From positions 62,001 to 126,000 of the forward strand of contig LODT01000028.1 of the NCBI GenBank assembly GCA_001606155.1: a DNA stretch of 64,000 nucleotides, read 5' to 3'. Source of the DNA: Tieghemostelium lacteum. Its lineage: Eukaryota; Evosea; Eumycetozoa; Dictyosteliales; Raperosteliaceae. Under the pieces are notes generated by a model. It was not told the origin of the DNA, did not search any database, and was given only the letters and a program-made list of their open reading frames with translations. The position numbers were made by a program, and so were the translations under genes. Positions 34,467 to 47,142 of this stretch are shown here, piece by piece; positions within the stretch are counted from its first letter, which is position 1; every line of letters begins with the position of its first letter.

Positions 34467-35097
34467 TTATATTATTAAACATTGTGGTTTCTTTTTGGTA
34501 TTTTTTACAGGTGATTTTTGTTTGATTTGTTGTACAATTTGTTCAAAAGCTGAGCTTATATTGATATTGGATTTTGCAGAAGTTTCCATAAAGTCAATAT
34601 CACCACCCCACTTTTTAACAAGTGCATCACCTTCAGAAGATTTTACTTGTCTATCTTTATCGGGAAGATCACATTTATTTCCCAAAACTATCATTGGAAT
34701 CTTATCAGTATCAGCATTCTTTATTCTACAAATTTGTTCTTTAATACCTTCTAATTCAAAATAGGTAGATTTTGAAGCAATACTATAAACCAATATAAAA
34801 CCTTGGCCATTACGTATATATAGATCTCTCATTACTAAAAATGTCTCTTGGCCAGCAGTATCCATAATTTCAAGCATATAATAATTTCCATTGATTTCAA
34901 TTACCTTTCTATACAAATCCTCAATAGTTGGATCATACTATTAAAAAATCAACTAATTAATACCAAAATTTAATTTTACAAAAATAGATATTAAAAATAT
35001 TTACCTTTTCTACAAATTTTTCATTTACAAATTGGATGGCAATGGCTGATTTTCCTACACTGCCAGCACCAAGAACTACTAGTTTACAGTTTAACAT
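34467..35097 (-). CDS. Ras-family small GTPase with CaaX box
   Basis: There are two exons, 35097-35005 and 34937-34467 (187 aa), with a GTAAAT..ATAG intron in phase 0. Numbering matches H-Ras exactly: P-loop GAGSVGKS (10-17), effector YDPTIEDLY (32-40), DTAGQE (57-62), NKCDL, and ETSAK near the end. The C-terminus is KKKPQCLII, a polybasic CaaX box for prenylation, so plasma-membrane anchoring is expected. It belongs to the Ras/Rap branch. Position 13 is Ser instead of the usual Gly, while G12 and Q61 are kept. It probably acts with a RasGEF such as the one at 57654-60239, although nothing in the sequence pairs them. Confidence 0.95.
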
Positions 35098-36601
35098 CTT
35101 CGGAAATTTATATTAAATAGTTTGTTTTTAATTTTACAGAGTATTTACAATGAAATATTATTGAAATAATTTATAATAACAAATGATAATTATAATATTT
35201 GATTTGAATAAACAGTTACAGTTTATAAGTTATAATGCTGTAGTTGTTGTTGTACAAGGATGATAAAGCAAATAGGAGTTTTTTTGATTATAAATTGTTT
35301 TAACTTATTGTTGTTGTTGTTGTTGATTGTAAATCTTAATGTTTAATTGGTATTACAGTGAGAAAAATCTATTTGTTTTTACAAGGGTACAGATAAAAAT
35401 TATATCGTTGCAAATAGAATTAATTTAAAATGTGATTGGTTTTTTGTGAGATTATAAAGGAGTGTTAGTGGGTCTGTTTTTTTGTGAAATTAAATCAGTG
35501 TGTTACAACAGGGGGTGATAATATTATAGAATGAGGTAGAGGGGTAAAAAGATTGAATAGGAAATTATAGGGGGTGTGTGAGTGATCGTATAAAAAAGGG
35601 TTAATTTAAAATAAAATTGGTATTAAAATTTTTAAAAATATTTAACAATACAGGGATAATTGTACAACAATAGAGTAGTAATATTACAAAGTGTTTAAAT
35701 TAATTAAAAAAGGTTTTGAAATTATGAGAAAATAAATAAAAGTTGGTGTGAAGAAAAAGAAGGAAAGGGATTATTAAATATCAATTCTCCAGATTTGTAT
35801 TTTAAGCCCAAACACCAAACAATACAATTTTTAGTGGTTTCATTAAGTTTAAATTAGAAGCGAATATATCAGATTTTACATCAAGTTTACATCAGGTGGG
35901 GTGATTTAGTAATCAGAATCTTTTATGTGAAATATAAATGTCCTTATAAACAATTTATTCAACAATCACAGTGGTGATGAGTATCTCTAGATTATAATCA
36001 TAATTTTAGAAATCAAACAATGAGCTCTCCCAATTTACAAATTTTTAAAAATCAAAAAAAATTTTAAATATTCTTATAAATAGATTATTGTTGAGTATCT
36101 ATATGAATGTTTTTGTATTTGCAAAGAGGCAACTTTTTGAATTTAGGTCAGTGTTCAATGTCTCACATGACATTGTATTTAGTACATGAGATTATTTGGA
36201 TATTGTCATTATAGGAGTTTGGTTTTCCATCATAATGATTGATCCATATTACTATTTGGATATTTTACTTATTCAAATTGATTATTGGGTCCAAGTTTTA
36301 CTTAAGGTATAATAATCATTTTCAAAGTATCATCTATAGAGTGTAAATGATATATTGGGGATAAACGATAGATTTTTAAGAAATGTGGATAATAATATTA
36401 TAGTATAGAAAAGATATTTTGATTTTTTTGTGTCTTTAGAAAGAGCATTGTTATAATTCACACACTGTGTGTTTATTTGAAAGTGGGTCATTTTCAGGTT
36501 TATTCAATATTTTTTTTGTTTTTTTGATTTTTGTGTTGGGGTGGGAGGAAGTGGATGGGGAGATAATGGAAAGTATTATAATGTGAAATGTTGATGTTCT
36601 T
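35098..36601. promoter_or_regulatory. long spacer upstream of the Ras gene
   Basis: 1.5 kb, AT-rich. It contains G-rich stretches on the plus strand (35507-35516, 35539-35544 and 35570-35582). The last of these, GGGGGTGTGTGAG, is like a GBF G-box about 470 bp upstream of the Ras ATG. ATTTGGATATT occurs twice, 65 bp apart (36191 and 36256). The right end is 3' flank of the Hsp20-like gene. No gene or RNA was recognised. Confidence 0.35.
35570..35582 (+). promoter_or_regulatory. candidate GBF G-box
   Basis: GGGGGTGTGTGAG, a G/T-rich element like those bound by G-box binding factor in post-aggregative D. discoideum genes. It lies about 470 bp upstream of the minus-strand Ras gene. Confidence 0.25.
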
Positions 36602-37832
36602 CTATAGTTGGTGGATAAAGGATGATGTTGAGTTTTCTTTTTTTGCAATAATGACAACAACACCATCTCTTTTACCTACTACAGAAGATGATACTGGAGA
36701 AGTTAATTTAATTTGTTTTTGGAAAGATCCTTCTAGAAACTCTTGTCTAGATAGACCAGAGGTGAGGGCAGGGAATGAAACAGGTACGCTGATTTCAGTG
36801 CCATTTGGTAGATAGATAGTATCTGGTATGGAAATGATACCTTCTACCAATACATCCAAAGTGTTTACAGTTACCTTTAATGAATTGGTTTGTGAGTGTG
36901 GTATTGCTACATAGATTACAAAACTGTCATCATTCTCATAGACATTGACAAGTACTCCATTCTTTGTGCAATCTGAGAATAGCCATTTACTGTTGTTACT
37001 TGATGTTGACAGTTGTTGAGCACCAATAGCTGCAATGGTATTTGTGAATGATGTGATATCTATAGAATTTGAAGAGATTGCTGGAGAGGGTATAGATGGA
37101 GTTGTAGGCAACGATGGTGATAATGGATTGTTTAGTGATAGTGTGTTACTGGTTGATGATGAAATTGAAGATACCTGTTGTAAACTCAATGCTGAATTTA
37201 TAGATTGTGCAATAGGTGAAAGTGGTTGAGATGCTGAAGTTGTAGATGATGGTGATTGTGGTATTCCAGCCATGAGGTTGGAGGATGAATTCGATGGTGT
37301 AATGACATGATGTTGAAGTGACAAGAATGAAGGTGTTAGAGGACTATTTGACATTGTGCCACTTGAATGAGCCAATCCCATAGAAGGTGAATTCAAATGT
37401 TGTTGTTGCTGTTGTTGTAATTGTTGTTTTTGTAGTTTTTGTTGTTGTTGAGTTAGTTGCTTATTTGTAATTTTTTGATCTTTAAGTTCATTTTCCCATC
37501 TTATCAGATCCTCTTCAGTGTAATGTGGATCTGAAATTGGTAGAGCACTATCAGGTGCCACTAAACTCTGACTAGGTTTAAACTCTAAAAATGGTAATGT
37601 ATTACAAGATTTCAAACAATTGATAAAGGCATCATGTAGAGATACTTGAGAATCATCATCATCAATCTCAGAAGACTGATGTGAATCCACATCCATTTGA
37701 TCACTATTACTATTACTATTATGACTCTGATGTAGATCCAAACTCGAAGACCATACACTATTGTCAATTGAGACTGCAGTATTACTATTTGATGATTTTA
37801 ATGATTTTACAATTTCATTATCATCATTGTTA

Positions 37833-37885
<53 letters not shown>

Positions 37886-38649
37886 TTTGGTACTATTTGT
37901 TGAAGTTGAGATTGTATCTCTTTTTCTTTTTTTTCTTTTGTCATCTTTTTTAGATTTTGTGGTGGATGAAGAATGGGTATTTACAAAATCTCTAATGGTA
38001 GCTTCATCTAATGAAGCATGTAAGAAACCGTATAATACCACACAGAGATTAGCCATATCGTTAGGTTTTCTATATCTCTGTTCTTGTGGAATCTTATTAA
38101 CATACAATGATAATATAAGTGACCTTCTCATTGTAAGTGCAGGTGCTGATGGATTTACATTAAAAAAGTATTTAAGAAATCCTTGACAAATTGCTTTTTT
38201 ATCTTCATTGTTGTTGGTGGTACTTGTGCTGGTACTATTGGTAGAAGTTGAAATATTACATTGACTTGTGGATAGATTAGAAGTTGTTTCTGTACATGTG
38301 TGATTGGGTTGTGGTGCAAGTGGATTATTTACAAAGGAATTGGATGGTGATAGTGCTGGTGAATTGGATGCTGAAGATGATGTGGATGAACCTTTTGTGA
38401 ATCCTAATTGTGTGATTACTGAGCTTACTGTAGGTGCCAAATCACGACGATTAGATTTTCTAGGTGATGATTTATGTGTTACTACAACTAATGGAACTGG
38501 TGGTGGAATTGGTGGTGATAATGGTGGTGAGTTATTGGTAGTTGTTGAAGCGTTAGAGGTGGATGTTAGAGTAAATCCAGTTAATCCAGTTGAGTTTATA
38601 GTTGGTGATAGTGTTGGTGTTGTACTTGATGATGAAGGTGACATTTGTA

Positions 38650-38681
<32 letters not shown>

Positions 38682-39568
38682 ATGTTATTTTGAACTTGTT
38701 GAGTTTTTGATTTAATTTTACTGTTTTCTCTCTGAGATGAATTTAATGATTTTCTTGGTGAATTTGGTGGTGATTGAACTGTTCTACTAGTAGCACTACC
38801 TTTTTTAGATGTTATTGTACTATTACTGATATTGGTATTTGATGTTGTTAGTGATGGTATTGGGATAGATTCCAATGGTTTATTGAGATTTGGAACTACA
38901 CAGTTATCAGTATTCTGATCTGGAACTGCAATTGATGATGGTGATTGAGAAGCTACCGCAGCTTGAGTTTGTTGTGTAATCATATCATAATTGTTTTGAA
39001 AATTTGATGACTGTTGGTGATGTTGTTGAATTTGACTTAATAATTTTAAAAAGTGTTCATGTGTCTGAGGTGATCCTTGTTGGTGTAAATACACTGGTGC
39101 ATTACTTTGTAATGCTGAAGGAAGTGTTGTTTGAATAGTTGCAATTCTATCATGATGTTGTTGATGTTGTTGAGGGAACACTTGAGGTTGTTGTTGTTGT
39201 TGTTGTTGTTGTTGAGGGATTACTTGTTGTTGTTGTTGTTGTTGTGGTAGAATACATGATGCGGAAACAGGAGTTGATGATGATGCTGTAGCAGCAGAGA
39301 TCATTGAGACGAAAGTATTAGCGTTAATGGTTGGTGGTGATGATGGCATTAGGGGTGGTGATGATGAGTCATTGAAGAATGTTGATGGTGTATTACCACT
39401 ATTTAATGAATAAATATTATTACTATTACAATTGTTATCCATTGTTGTTGATTTACCTCCAGAACTTATACTATCCATATTAGGATCATATGAAAGATTC
39501 ATATATAAATTTGGATCCTGAAGATTAATAGTTCCTGGTAATAATAAATATTCACTACTATTATCCAT
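36602..39568 (-). CDS. large low-complexity protein with C-terminal Hsp20/p23-like domain
   Basis: A single exon of 988 aa. Most of it is Ser/Asn/Gln/Thr low complexity. Two parts look folded. Residues about 458-530 are helical (GFLKYFFNVNPSAPALTMRR, then MANLCVVLYGFLHASLDEATIRDFV) and are followed by a basic KKDDKRKKRKRD cluster that would serve as a nuclear signal. Residues about 858-975 form a beta-sandwich resembling alpha-crystallin/p23, with VNVYENDDSFVIYVAIPHS and LKVTVNTLDVLVEGII. SP/TP dipeptides and long Gln runs suggest a transcription or chromatin regulator, but that is inference. I do not recognise the helical domain. 2.6 kb of non-coding DNA lies upstream, unusually long for this window and consistent with complex control. 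Confidence 0.82.
37827..37886. repeat. ATT/AAT microsatellite (polyAsn) in the Hsp20-like gene
   Basis: About 20 tandem ATT units, read as AAT on the coding strand and giving a polyasparagine run. Typical of dictyostelid exons and likely length-polymorphic. Confidence 0.85.
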
Positions 39569-42163
39569 TTTTCAGATATTGTGTTCTGTTGTTGTTTGTT
39601 GTTTATTGTTGTTCAATGAATGATGGCGCGTGGGTGAGATTTCTTTTTGACTAATTTTAGAAAAGAGTGGTGGGGATAGGGATATAGAATTCGATTTAAA
39701 TATATAATTGAAGATGTTTTCTTTAGGAGGAAATATAATTATAACTAGAATTTTAAGAAATAGAATCTATTAATATTAGATTTCAATGTAAATATGATTT
39801 TTCTAATCAGAAAAAAAACTGATTTCTATAAAAAAAAAATAAAAAAAACTTTGAATTGTTTGAAAATTTAATTTTTTAATAAAAAAAACACCCTATCAGA
39901 CCTTGTATATCTATTTTAAGTTATATATCTATTCTGAAGCACACCAACAGTTGGAAAAGAGTGAAAAAATATAATTTTAAAAAAAACAAAACACTCCATG
40001 CATGCATACACTTTATCGGGTAGGGGATTTTGATTTGATTTAGCAAAATACAAAAAAAATTTAATAAAACCCCAATCTAGATGTGATTTAGTTTGATAAT
40101 TTTATAAAAAATTAAAAGAAAATGAGAGATGAATGATTTTTTGTAAAAACAATTTAAATTAAAACTATTGAATTAAAATTAAAAAACAACTAAAAAAATC
40201 ATTTGAATTATGGTGTTTGATGTTGACAATTATATCTTTTAAATTGAAATACAGTTGTGATTGAGTAGCAAAGAGACAGTTGTTGTGTGTTGTGTTTTGG
40301 AGTGGGAGAATTAATTATAATATAATAAATCTGAAATCACATAAAAACTAAAAATATTAAGGTTTTTTTTACATTTTTTTTAAGTGAAATTGATGATGAG
40401 CACTCTCCTAAATCATGATCACTTTTCCTCTTGCCACGTTACCAATTTTAAAATGACAGTTGATCTATTTATAAGGATTACTGTCAAACACACACACATT
40501 TAAACACTCTGTCAAATCACCCCTATTGTTTAATAAAAACATCATAAAATTTTAATTACTAGAAAAAAACATTACTTTTTTGATTTCTTACTGTGCGAAA
40601 AAAACTTTGGAATTGATTATCAGAAAACAATTATAATATTATTATTTCTATTATTTACCACTTTGAATGGATTTAATTAATAGAAAAAAACAAACAAAAT
40701 GTTAAATGAATCCAAAATGTGATATAAATAACAAAATTTTTAAAAATATATATTATATTAAAAATTTATAAAAATAGGTTGTGTTAACAACAACAAACAC
40801 ATAAATAAAAAAATCGGTTGAAGTTTTTGTTATATAAATATCAAACACACAATGACTTTAGTATAGACTACAAAATTAAATTTTTTTTTCTTTTTTAAAA
40901 TATCTCTTGTAGGTGTATATATCTGTGGCATTGTGGTTTTCTAATTTAGATATTTTTAAATTGGGACATTGTAAGAAAATTTCAAAAAAAATTTGATTGG
41001 TTTGAATAATTATTGTGAACAAACACACTTATTGAACAACTATAACTGTGATGTAATATAAAGTTTGATTTTCCAATTAATTTAACTTTTCAACCAATAG
41101 GAAAAACATCTATGAAAAAAAAAGAGTAGTGTGTGGGGTATTTATGTATGTTGTTTGTAAGCTCTCTCGGTGTGTTTTATAAAAGTGTGGGGTGTGATGT
41201 CTTTAATTCTGATTTAGTAGGATTTCTTACATTTTTGAATTTTTGTTTGAACTGATGTTTTAAAAATACATATAAAGTAATAAATATTTTATACTGCTAT
41301 CAAGTGTGTAAATGTTAAATTATCAATAAAGCTCAATTATAGGCTTTTCTGATTATTTGAATATTTTAATTTAACCAAATACTGTGAGAGAAGTATCAAT
41401 GTTATTTTCACTTTGATACCAAAGTGTTAAGTTTATAATAAATAATAAATATATAATACAGAAATAAATAATATGTATAAAAGAAGGAAATATATATTTG
41501 TGATTTAAAATTGATATTCAAAGAGTATATATATTCTCTTTACGTATCTGAATCCCTGATCACTTTTTTTTTTTTATTCAAATTTTTTACAAAATTTTTT
41601 TTCATTCATCAGGATTTTTTTTTAGTTATAAATCTATACTATTTTTTTTGAAGGTCCTTATTTAAACAATTGTTGGAGCGCAATCATGATTTCATTTTTT
41701 TCAAACAAACAACTTTTTTTTTTCTTTTGTTTGGGATTTTAACAACCCCTCTCTCAAAAAGGCGTCTATTCTTATGAAAACCGTTTAAAAATATATTTTT
41801 TCGATAACATTTTAAAATAAAATTGAATTTATTTGAAATTTAAATTTTGCATTATTAATAATAAATTACAGCTCGAAATGCAATCTTAAAATATCGAAGG
41901 AAAGGTTTTTTTTTTGCAAATAAATAACTTAAATATTTTTTTATATAATATAAACTTTTCTCTATTTTTAGAATTTCACTTTTAATCTCTAATTTTTCAT
42001 TGGATGATCAAAAAAACTGAAGTGAAATTTTAACTTTAAATAGAGGAAAGGGAAGTTTTGTTGTTATTGTTATTATAATAAAATGTTTGGAGAGGGAGAT
42101 TGAGGTGAGGTTGTTGTTGTTGTTTTAAATGATAATTTAGAAGGTTAAATTAATTAATTAATA
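39569..42163. promoter_or_regulatory. 2.6-kb non-coding region upstream of the Hsp20-like gene
   Basis: The longest gap in the window, between the Hsp20-like gene start and the myoK 3' end. It is AT-rich with many oligo(dA/dT) tracts, an ATGCATGCAT stretch near 39998-40007, a CA repeat at about 40486-40497, and two G/T-rich boxes at 41131-41139 and 41185-41196. I found no supported open frame, tRNA-like fold or repeat family. The size and boxes suggest a developmental promoter and upstream control region. Confidence 0.4.
41131..41196 (+). promoter_or_regulatory. pair of candidate GBF G-boxes
   Basis: GTGTGGGGT (41131-41139) and GTGTGGGGTGTG (41185-41196), 54 bp apart in the same orientation, inside the long spacer 1.6 kb upstream of the Hsp20-like gene. 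Paired G/T-rich boxes are typical of GBF-controlled genes in D. discoideum. Confidence 0.3.
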
Positions 42164-44818
42164 TTACATCAGAGTACATTTAGCTTTCATAGCATGTTTA
42201 CCAGCTTTTGCTTGAGCCAATTTTTCATTTTCCTTGTAGAGTTTAGCACGTTCTTTGTAGCCTATTGGGTCGAGTTTCTGCATGAGTTGATCTTCCATAA
42301 TGAAGATGGTCTCTGGAGAACGTACAAAGACCTTCGATTTACCTTCTTCAAATTCATCATTCTTGATTTCTGGACATTTACGACAGATTTGATCAACAAA
42401 TTCAGGAATGGATCTGGGAGGTTGATCAAAGATTTTACCGAAACGGTCAAGGAAGTATCTGGTCATTTGTCTATAGGCATAACCTGATCTCTTGACTTTG
42501 ATATTCTCCAATAGACCTAGATACTTGACTTGATATTCTACACGAGATGAAACAAAGTTCATTGGTTGTTTCTTGTCATTTGGTTTGATACAACGAATGT
42601 AATGTGGGGTGCATGAACTAAGTTTCTTGACGAGTTCATTTGCAGAGTTCATAATCTTGTAGGTACAAGATGAGATTGTGTTGTTACCTAGTTGATCTGG
42701 GAACAGTGTATTAGAGATAAAGTCATAGGAACTAGTTTGCATGCATGCAACTATAGAAGCATAGAGATTATCGTTATTCTTAAAACAAAATTCCTCGACA
42801 TTGTAAGTTACCTCACCTGCATAATGTTTGATTGTAAATTCATTTGCACCTGATCCAGTGTTGCTAATGAGTAAGTGAGGGTGGTTGGGTATAGCGTGAA
42901 TAAGCTTCTCCATGAACTTTTGATCAGCAGTGGCACTGTCGACTGCATGTACAGTTTTACAAACATCATCGAGAACCCTCATGATACCAGGAGGTTTAGA
43001 AGCATCGATAAGATCTACCACAATCTTATTATCAAAAAATGAGATATCTTTCCACTTTAAACCTTCTTCATGATACTCTCTTTGTTCACCTCTAACAGTG
43101 AGATCAATGAAAATCTGTTGAAGTCTTTCATTGACATAGTTGATATTAAACTGTTCCAATGAGTTTCTGTCAAAAGATTCAAAACCGTAGATATCAAGTA
43201 CACCAATAACCTTAGCACTACCAAAGTACTGCATAGTTTGATTGATTCTTGCTACTACAAATTCAAATATACGGTCATATAATGTTTTGGCCAAAGCATC
43301 TCTTAAACCTGCAGCTTGATCTGGGTTTTGAGGTACAGCATATTGAGTGTGTCTGACAGATCCTGATTGAATCTGACGATGGTTCAAAGACTGTGCCAAA
43401 AACTGTGGGTCCACACCCAACAGTGATGATGCCCATTGAACTGGTGTATCATCAATAATCTCAGCTGGTGGCTCACCTTGGAATCTTATATTACCAATAT
43501 GCAATATAGCAGCTAGGATTCTAAAGATATCATTTTGTTCAGATTTACTGATACCGACTGTATCCATAGCTTGTTGGACTTCCATAAAATCATTTCCATC
43601 ATTGACATCTTCAATAGTTGTGCAACCACTTTGAGCGAGATAGTAGAAATCAGTTGCTTGTGTAAGACCCCATTCTGATTTCTTTCCTTGATCTAACCCT
43701 GCGAGCATTTGGTAGAAAATGTGAAAGTTTCTTTCGTGTTTTTGTTGGAAAGTTACACGAGTTTTTTCTAGTAGAAAAGTACTGATTTGACCTCCAACAG
43801 GTGCATTATTATCAGAGAATTGAATCTCAAGATACTTTCCAAAACGTGAACTGTTATCGTTTCTAACAGTTTTGGCATTACCAATGGCTTCCATTAAAGG
43901 GTTGGATTCTAAAATGATTTTTTTAATGTATTCTACATCGACTTGTTTGTTTGATCTACTTGAACCTGATGGGACAATCTTTGGTGGTGGACCTCCGCCT
44001 CTTCCTCCACCTCTTGGTGGTGGTGGAGCTCTTCCCCTTCCACCTCCGTTAACTGGTGGTGGGGGTCCTCCTCTTCCTCCACCTGATGGAACAGATGGTG
44101 GTGGTCTGTTGTTATTGACTGGAGGTGGTGGTTTACCTCTTCCGCCGCCTGGTTGAGGTGGAGGTGCTCTATTAGTAGGTGGAGGAACAGCTCTACCTCT
44201 TCCACCACCATTTGCACCAATAGGTGGTAACCCAAATCCTCTTCCCATTGGAGGATCAGAACCACCATCATACTGTGGTAGATTATCTTCATCTTCTACC
44301 AACTCACTACTACCATCATATTGAGGTAAACTATTACCTCCACCATTTGCATTAGCAACTGATGCACCATAACTATTATTTGGTGAAACTGCAGTAATAT
44401 ATTGCAGTAACAACTTTGCACTAACAGTCTTACCTGCACCTGATTCACCTGATATAATAACACATTGACTTTCACCATCATCAACTAATCTTCTAAATGC
44501 TCTCTCAGCTAATGCATAAATATGTGGTGGTGCTTCTCCTGTACCTGGTGAATTTTGATACATCTATATTATCATTAGTATTAAATAGCTCCCCTCTATC
44601 CCATTTCTCAATCCATAATTTAAAACACATACTTTAATAAACTCAGGACCTGTAATAGGTAACTGTTTGTATGGGTTGAGGGCAATTAATACCTCACCGA
44701 TATTGGTATAGATGAGTTCTCTGTCGAATCTAGCACCTAAATTGTTGGCAACCTCACCATTACTTGGTGATGAAATGAGAACCAAATCATCAACACCTGA
44801 TGAAAATAATCTAAACAT
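42164..44818 (-). CDS. myoK: myosin IK: short class I motor with Gly/Pro/Arg insertion and CaaX tail
   Basis: There are two exons, 44818-44633 and 44563-42164 (861 aa), with a phase-0 GTATGT..ATAG intron. P-loop GESGAGKT is at 101-108. A Gly/Pro/Arg-rich insertion of about 150 residues follows (about 122-275: repeats of RAPPPP, GGGRG, RPPPS) in loop 1, then switch I NAKTVRNDNSSRFGKY and LDIYGFESF. RHTQYAVPQN places a Thr at the TEDS position, 16 residues before DALAK, in an R-x-T-x-Y context that fits PAK-type myosin I kinases. The tail is only about 50 residues, with no TH1/SH3, ending CTLM (CaaX). These are defining traits of D. discoideum MyoK, a membrane-linked motor in phagocytosis and cortical tension whose insertion binds actin and profilin. 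Confidence 0.96.
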
Positions 44819-45720
44819 TTATCAAATTTCAAATAGCTAGCTTTATTTGAAACTTTTATAATAAATAAATAATAGAAAAAAAATTTATTAATAATAGTTT
44901 GATTGGAAATATTTTTGGATTTTTTAATTTGGGTTTTTTTGGATTATTTGAAATCAATCACCACCAACTGTAAAAAAAAATCAAAAATTAAAAATCCATT
45001 GTTTGTGGATAAATTTTCATTTTCAAGTTTAAAAGAATTATATTTATTATATATCAATAAATTTATTGATAAAGTACACAAAATAGAGAGTTTAATTTTA
45101 TTGAGATTATTACTATTAATTTGAATACTTTTAAAAAATCAATGTGCTGATTTGTTTTCTCAAAAAAAAGGTTAAAAAAATTGGTTGCATTTAAATCCAA
45201 CCTATTTCATTGAAAATTGGTTAGTAATTTTTGGCATAAATTTTATAAAAAAATGAAAAAGTCATTTTTAACAATAAAGTTTTTTTTTTTTTGATCATTT
45301 TATTGTAATATTATTTATTTATGTAAGTATTTGAAACTCTATAATTAATTGACTAGTAGTAGTTTGTCCATCATTTATATTTTTTTTTGGGTGAGATTAG
45401 AGTTGTTTTATTTTCATATAAAAAATATTTTTTTTCCAACCCCACTCTACTCCCTCTCCAGAAGCCAACCCAATCAATTTCCATCTCTTTCATTCTCCAA
45501 TACCAACAATAGAAAATGTAATAATTTTGATTTTTTTTTTCATTCCCTCTCTTTTATTATAAACTCAAAAAAAAAAACTTACAAACCAAACAACTATTTG
45601 TGTGTTTTGATCCATTCTACTTTTTTTTCTTATTTGCATTTTTAATATAACTCAATACATATCAAAATATTTATTTATTTATTTATAATCTAGATTTTAA
45701 GATAAAGATTTTCTAAAAAA
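44819..45720. promoter_or_regulatory. divergent promoter region, myoK / LIM protein
   Basis: 902 bp between two divergent genes of the actin cytoskeleton. It contains T/A tracts (45281-45292, 45532-45540, 45565-45577) and a C-rich strip at about 45440-45460. No open frame with coding character and no RNA gene were seen. Confidence 0.4.
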
Positions 45721-47142
45721 ATGGTACAAATTGGTGGAACTACTGAAAAATGCACAGCATGCACTAAAGCTGTTTATTTAACAGAAAAAATTGTTGTAGA
45801 AGATAAAGAAGATAAAAAGGTAAATTTAGATTTTCATCAATGTTAGATTTAGAGATAAAAAAAAAAAACTAATCAAGATTTTCAAATGAAAAATTAGATT
45901 TTCCATAAATTATGTTTAAAATGCTCAACATGTAAAATTACATTGAGTTTGGGTAATTACGCCTCTATGAATGGTGTATTCTATTGTAAACCACATTTCA
46001 AACAATTGTTTGCTACCAAGGGTAACTATGATGAAGGTTTTGGTAAGACTAAACACACAGAGAATTGGAAACCATCAGCAGTCATTGCACCAACTAGTTT
46101 CATTAAAGTCGAAGAGACTAAAGTCATTTCAGATAAAAAGGAATCAACTTCAGGTGCTGCCGGTAGATTCTCTGGTAGTACTGATAAATGTGCAGTTTGT
46201 TCCAAGACTGTCTATTTGACTGAAAAGACAATTATTGAGGATAAAGAAGACAAGAAGATTCTTCATAAAGGCTGTTTGAAATGTACTCATTGTCAGGTTA
46301 CTTTGAATTTGTCAACTTATGCATCAATGAATGGTGTATTCTACTGTAAACCACATTTCAAACAATTGTTTGCTACTAAGGGTAACTATGATGAATCCTT
46401 TGGTTTGAATAAGGCATCTAATGAGAAATCATGGGCACCAGTTAGTACTGGACCAGTAAGTTTTGTTCCAGTTGAGAAGGCTGTTGATGTAAAGAACACC
46501 AATACATCAGCTAACCCAGATATCTCAAAGAAGTTCTCTACTGGAGGTCAAGAGAAATGCCAAGCTTGTCAGAAATCAGTATATCTCACTGAAAAGGTTG
46601 TCTTGGAGGAAACTGACAGTAAGAAGATCTTCCATAAGGCCTGTTTGAAATGTACAAAATGTCAAGTAGTTTTGAATTTGGGTACTGTTGTGACATTGGA
46701 TGGTGTCATTTACTGTAAACCACATTTCAAGGAACTCTATGCTATTAAAGGTAACTTGGACGAAGGTTTTGGTAAAGCCAAACACACTGACAAATGGGAG
46801 AACAATCCATTCCCATATTTGGAAAAGGATGCAAATTATGTACCATCTGTAGACAAGGTTGAAAATCAAATTCAAACCTCAACCTCTGAAACTGATATCA
46901 ATAGATTCAAAGGTATTGAACCATCATCTTCAAGAGAAAACCTTCAACAACAAAAAGTTGAATCTGATAGTGAAGATGAAAAACAACAAGAAGATCAACA
47001 AAAAGATGAACCAGTAGTTCAACAACAAGAAGAACAAGAAAAAGAAGAAGAAAAACAAGAAGAAAAAGAAGAACAAGAAGAAAAACAAGAAGAAGAACAA
47101 GAAAAAGAAGAAGATAAACAAGAAGAACAAGAAGATAATTAA
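45721..47142 (+). CDS. three-LIM-domain protein with acidic coiled-coil tail
   Basis: There are two exons, 45721-45819 and 45898-47142 (447 aa), with a GTAAAT..TTAG intron in phase 0 inside the first LIM domain. Each LIM has the CxxC..HxxC/CxxC..CxxH zinc ligands: LIM1 from C11/C14 to YCKPHF, LIM2 with KCAVCSKTVYLTE, LIM3 with KCQACQKSVYLTE. Each repeat ends in FKQLFATKGNYDE or a close variant, so the three arose by internal duplication. Residues about 345-447 are Glu/Gln/Lys-rich and likely coiled. Dictyostelid LIM proteins of this type bind actin, Rac pathways or Rab21 in cell shape and phagocytosis. I cannot assign it to one lim gene. It is divergent from myoK. Confidence 0.92.

Noticed and set aside
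36190-36306. Coding-like plus-strand frame with a repeated YLDI element
   Set aside because: Under 40 codons, stop just upstream, no splice sites. The repeated ATTTGGATATT may be chance in AT-rich DNA.
37035-38693. Several plus-strand open frames of 64-141 codons opposite the Hsp20-like gene
   Set aside because: They mirror the low-complexity codons of the minus-strand gene (polyVal, polyLeu, polyTyr) and have no start context or domain.
44903-45645. Two plus-strand open frames (73 and 98 codons) in the myoK/LIM spacer
   Set aside because: Rich in Phe/Leu/Ser/Asn from T-tracts, with no domain, and they lie where promoters are expected.
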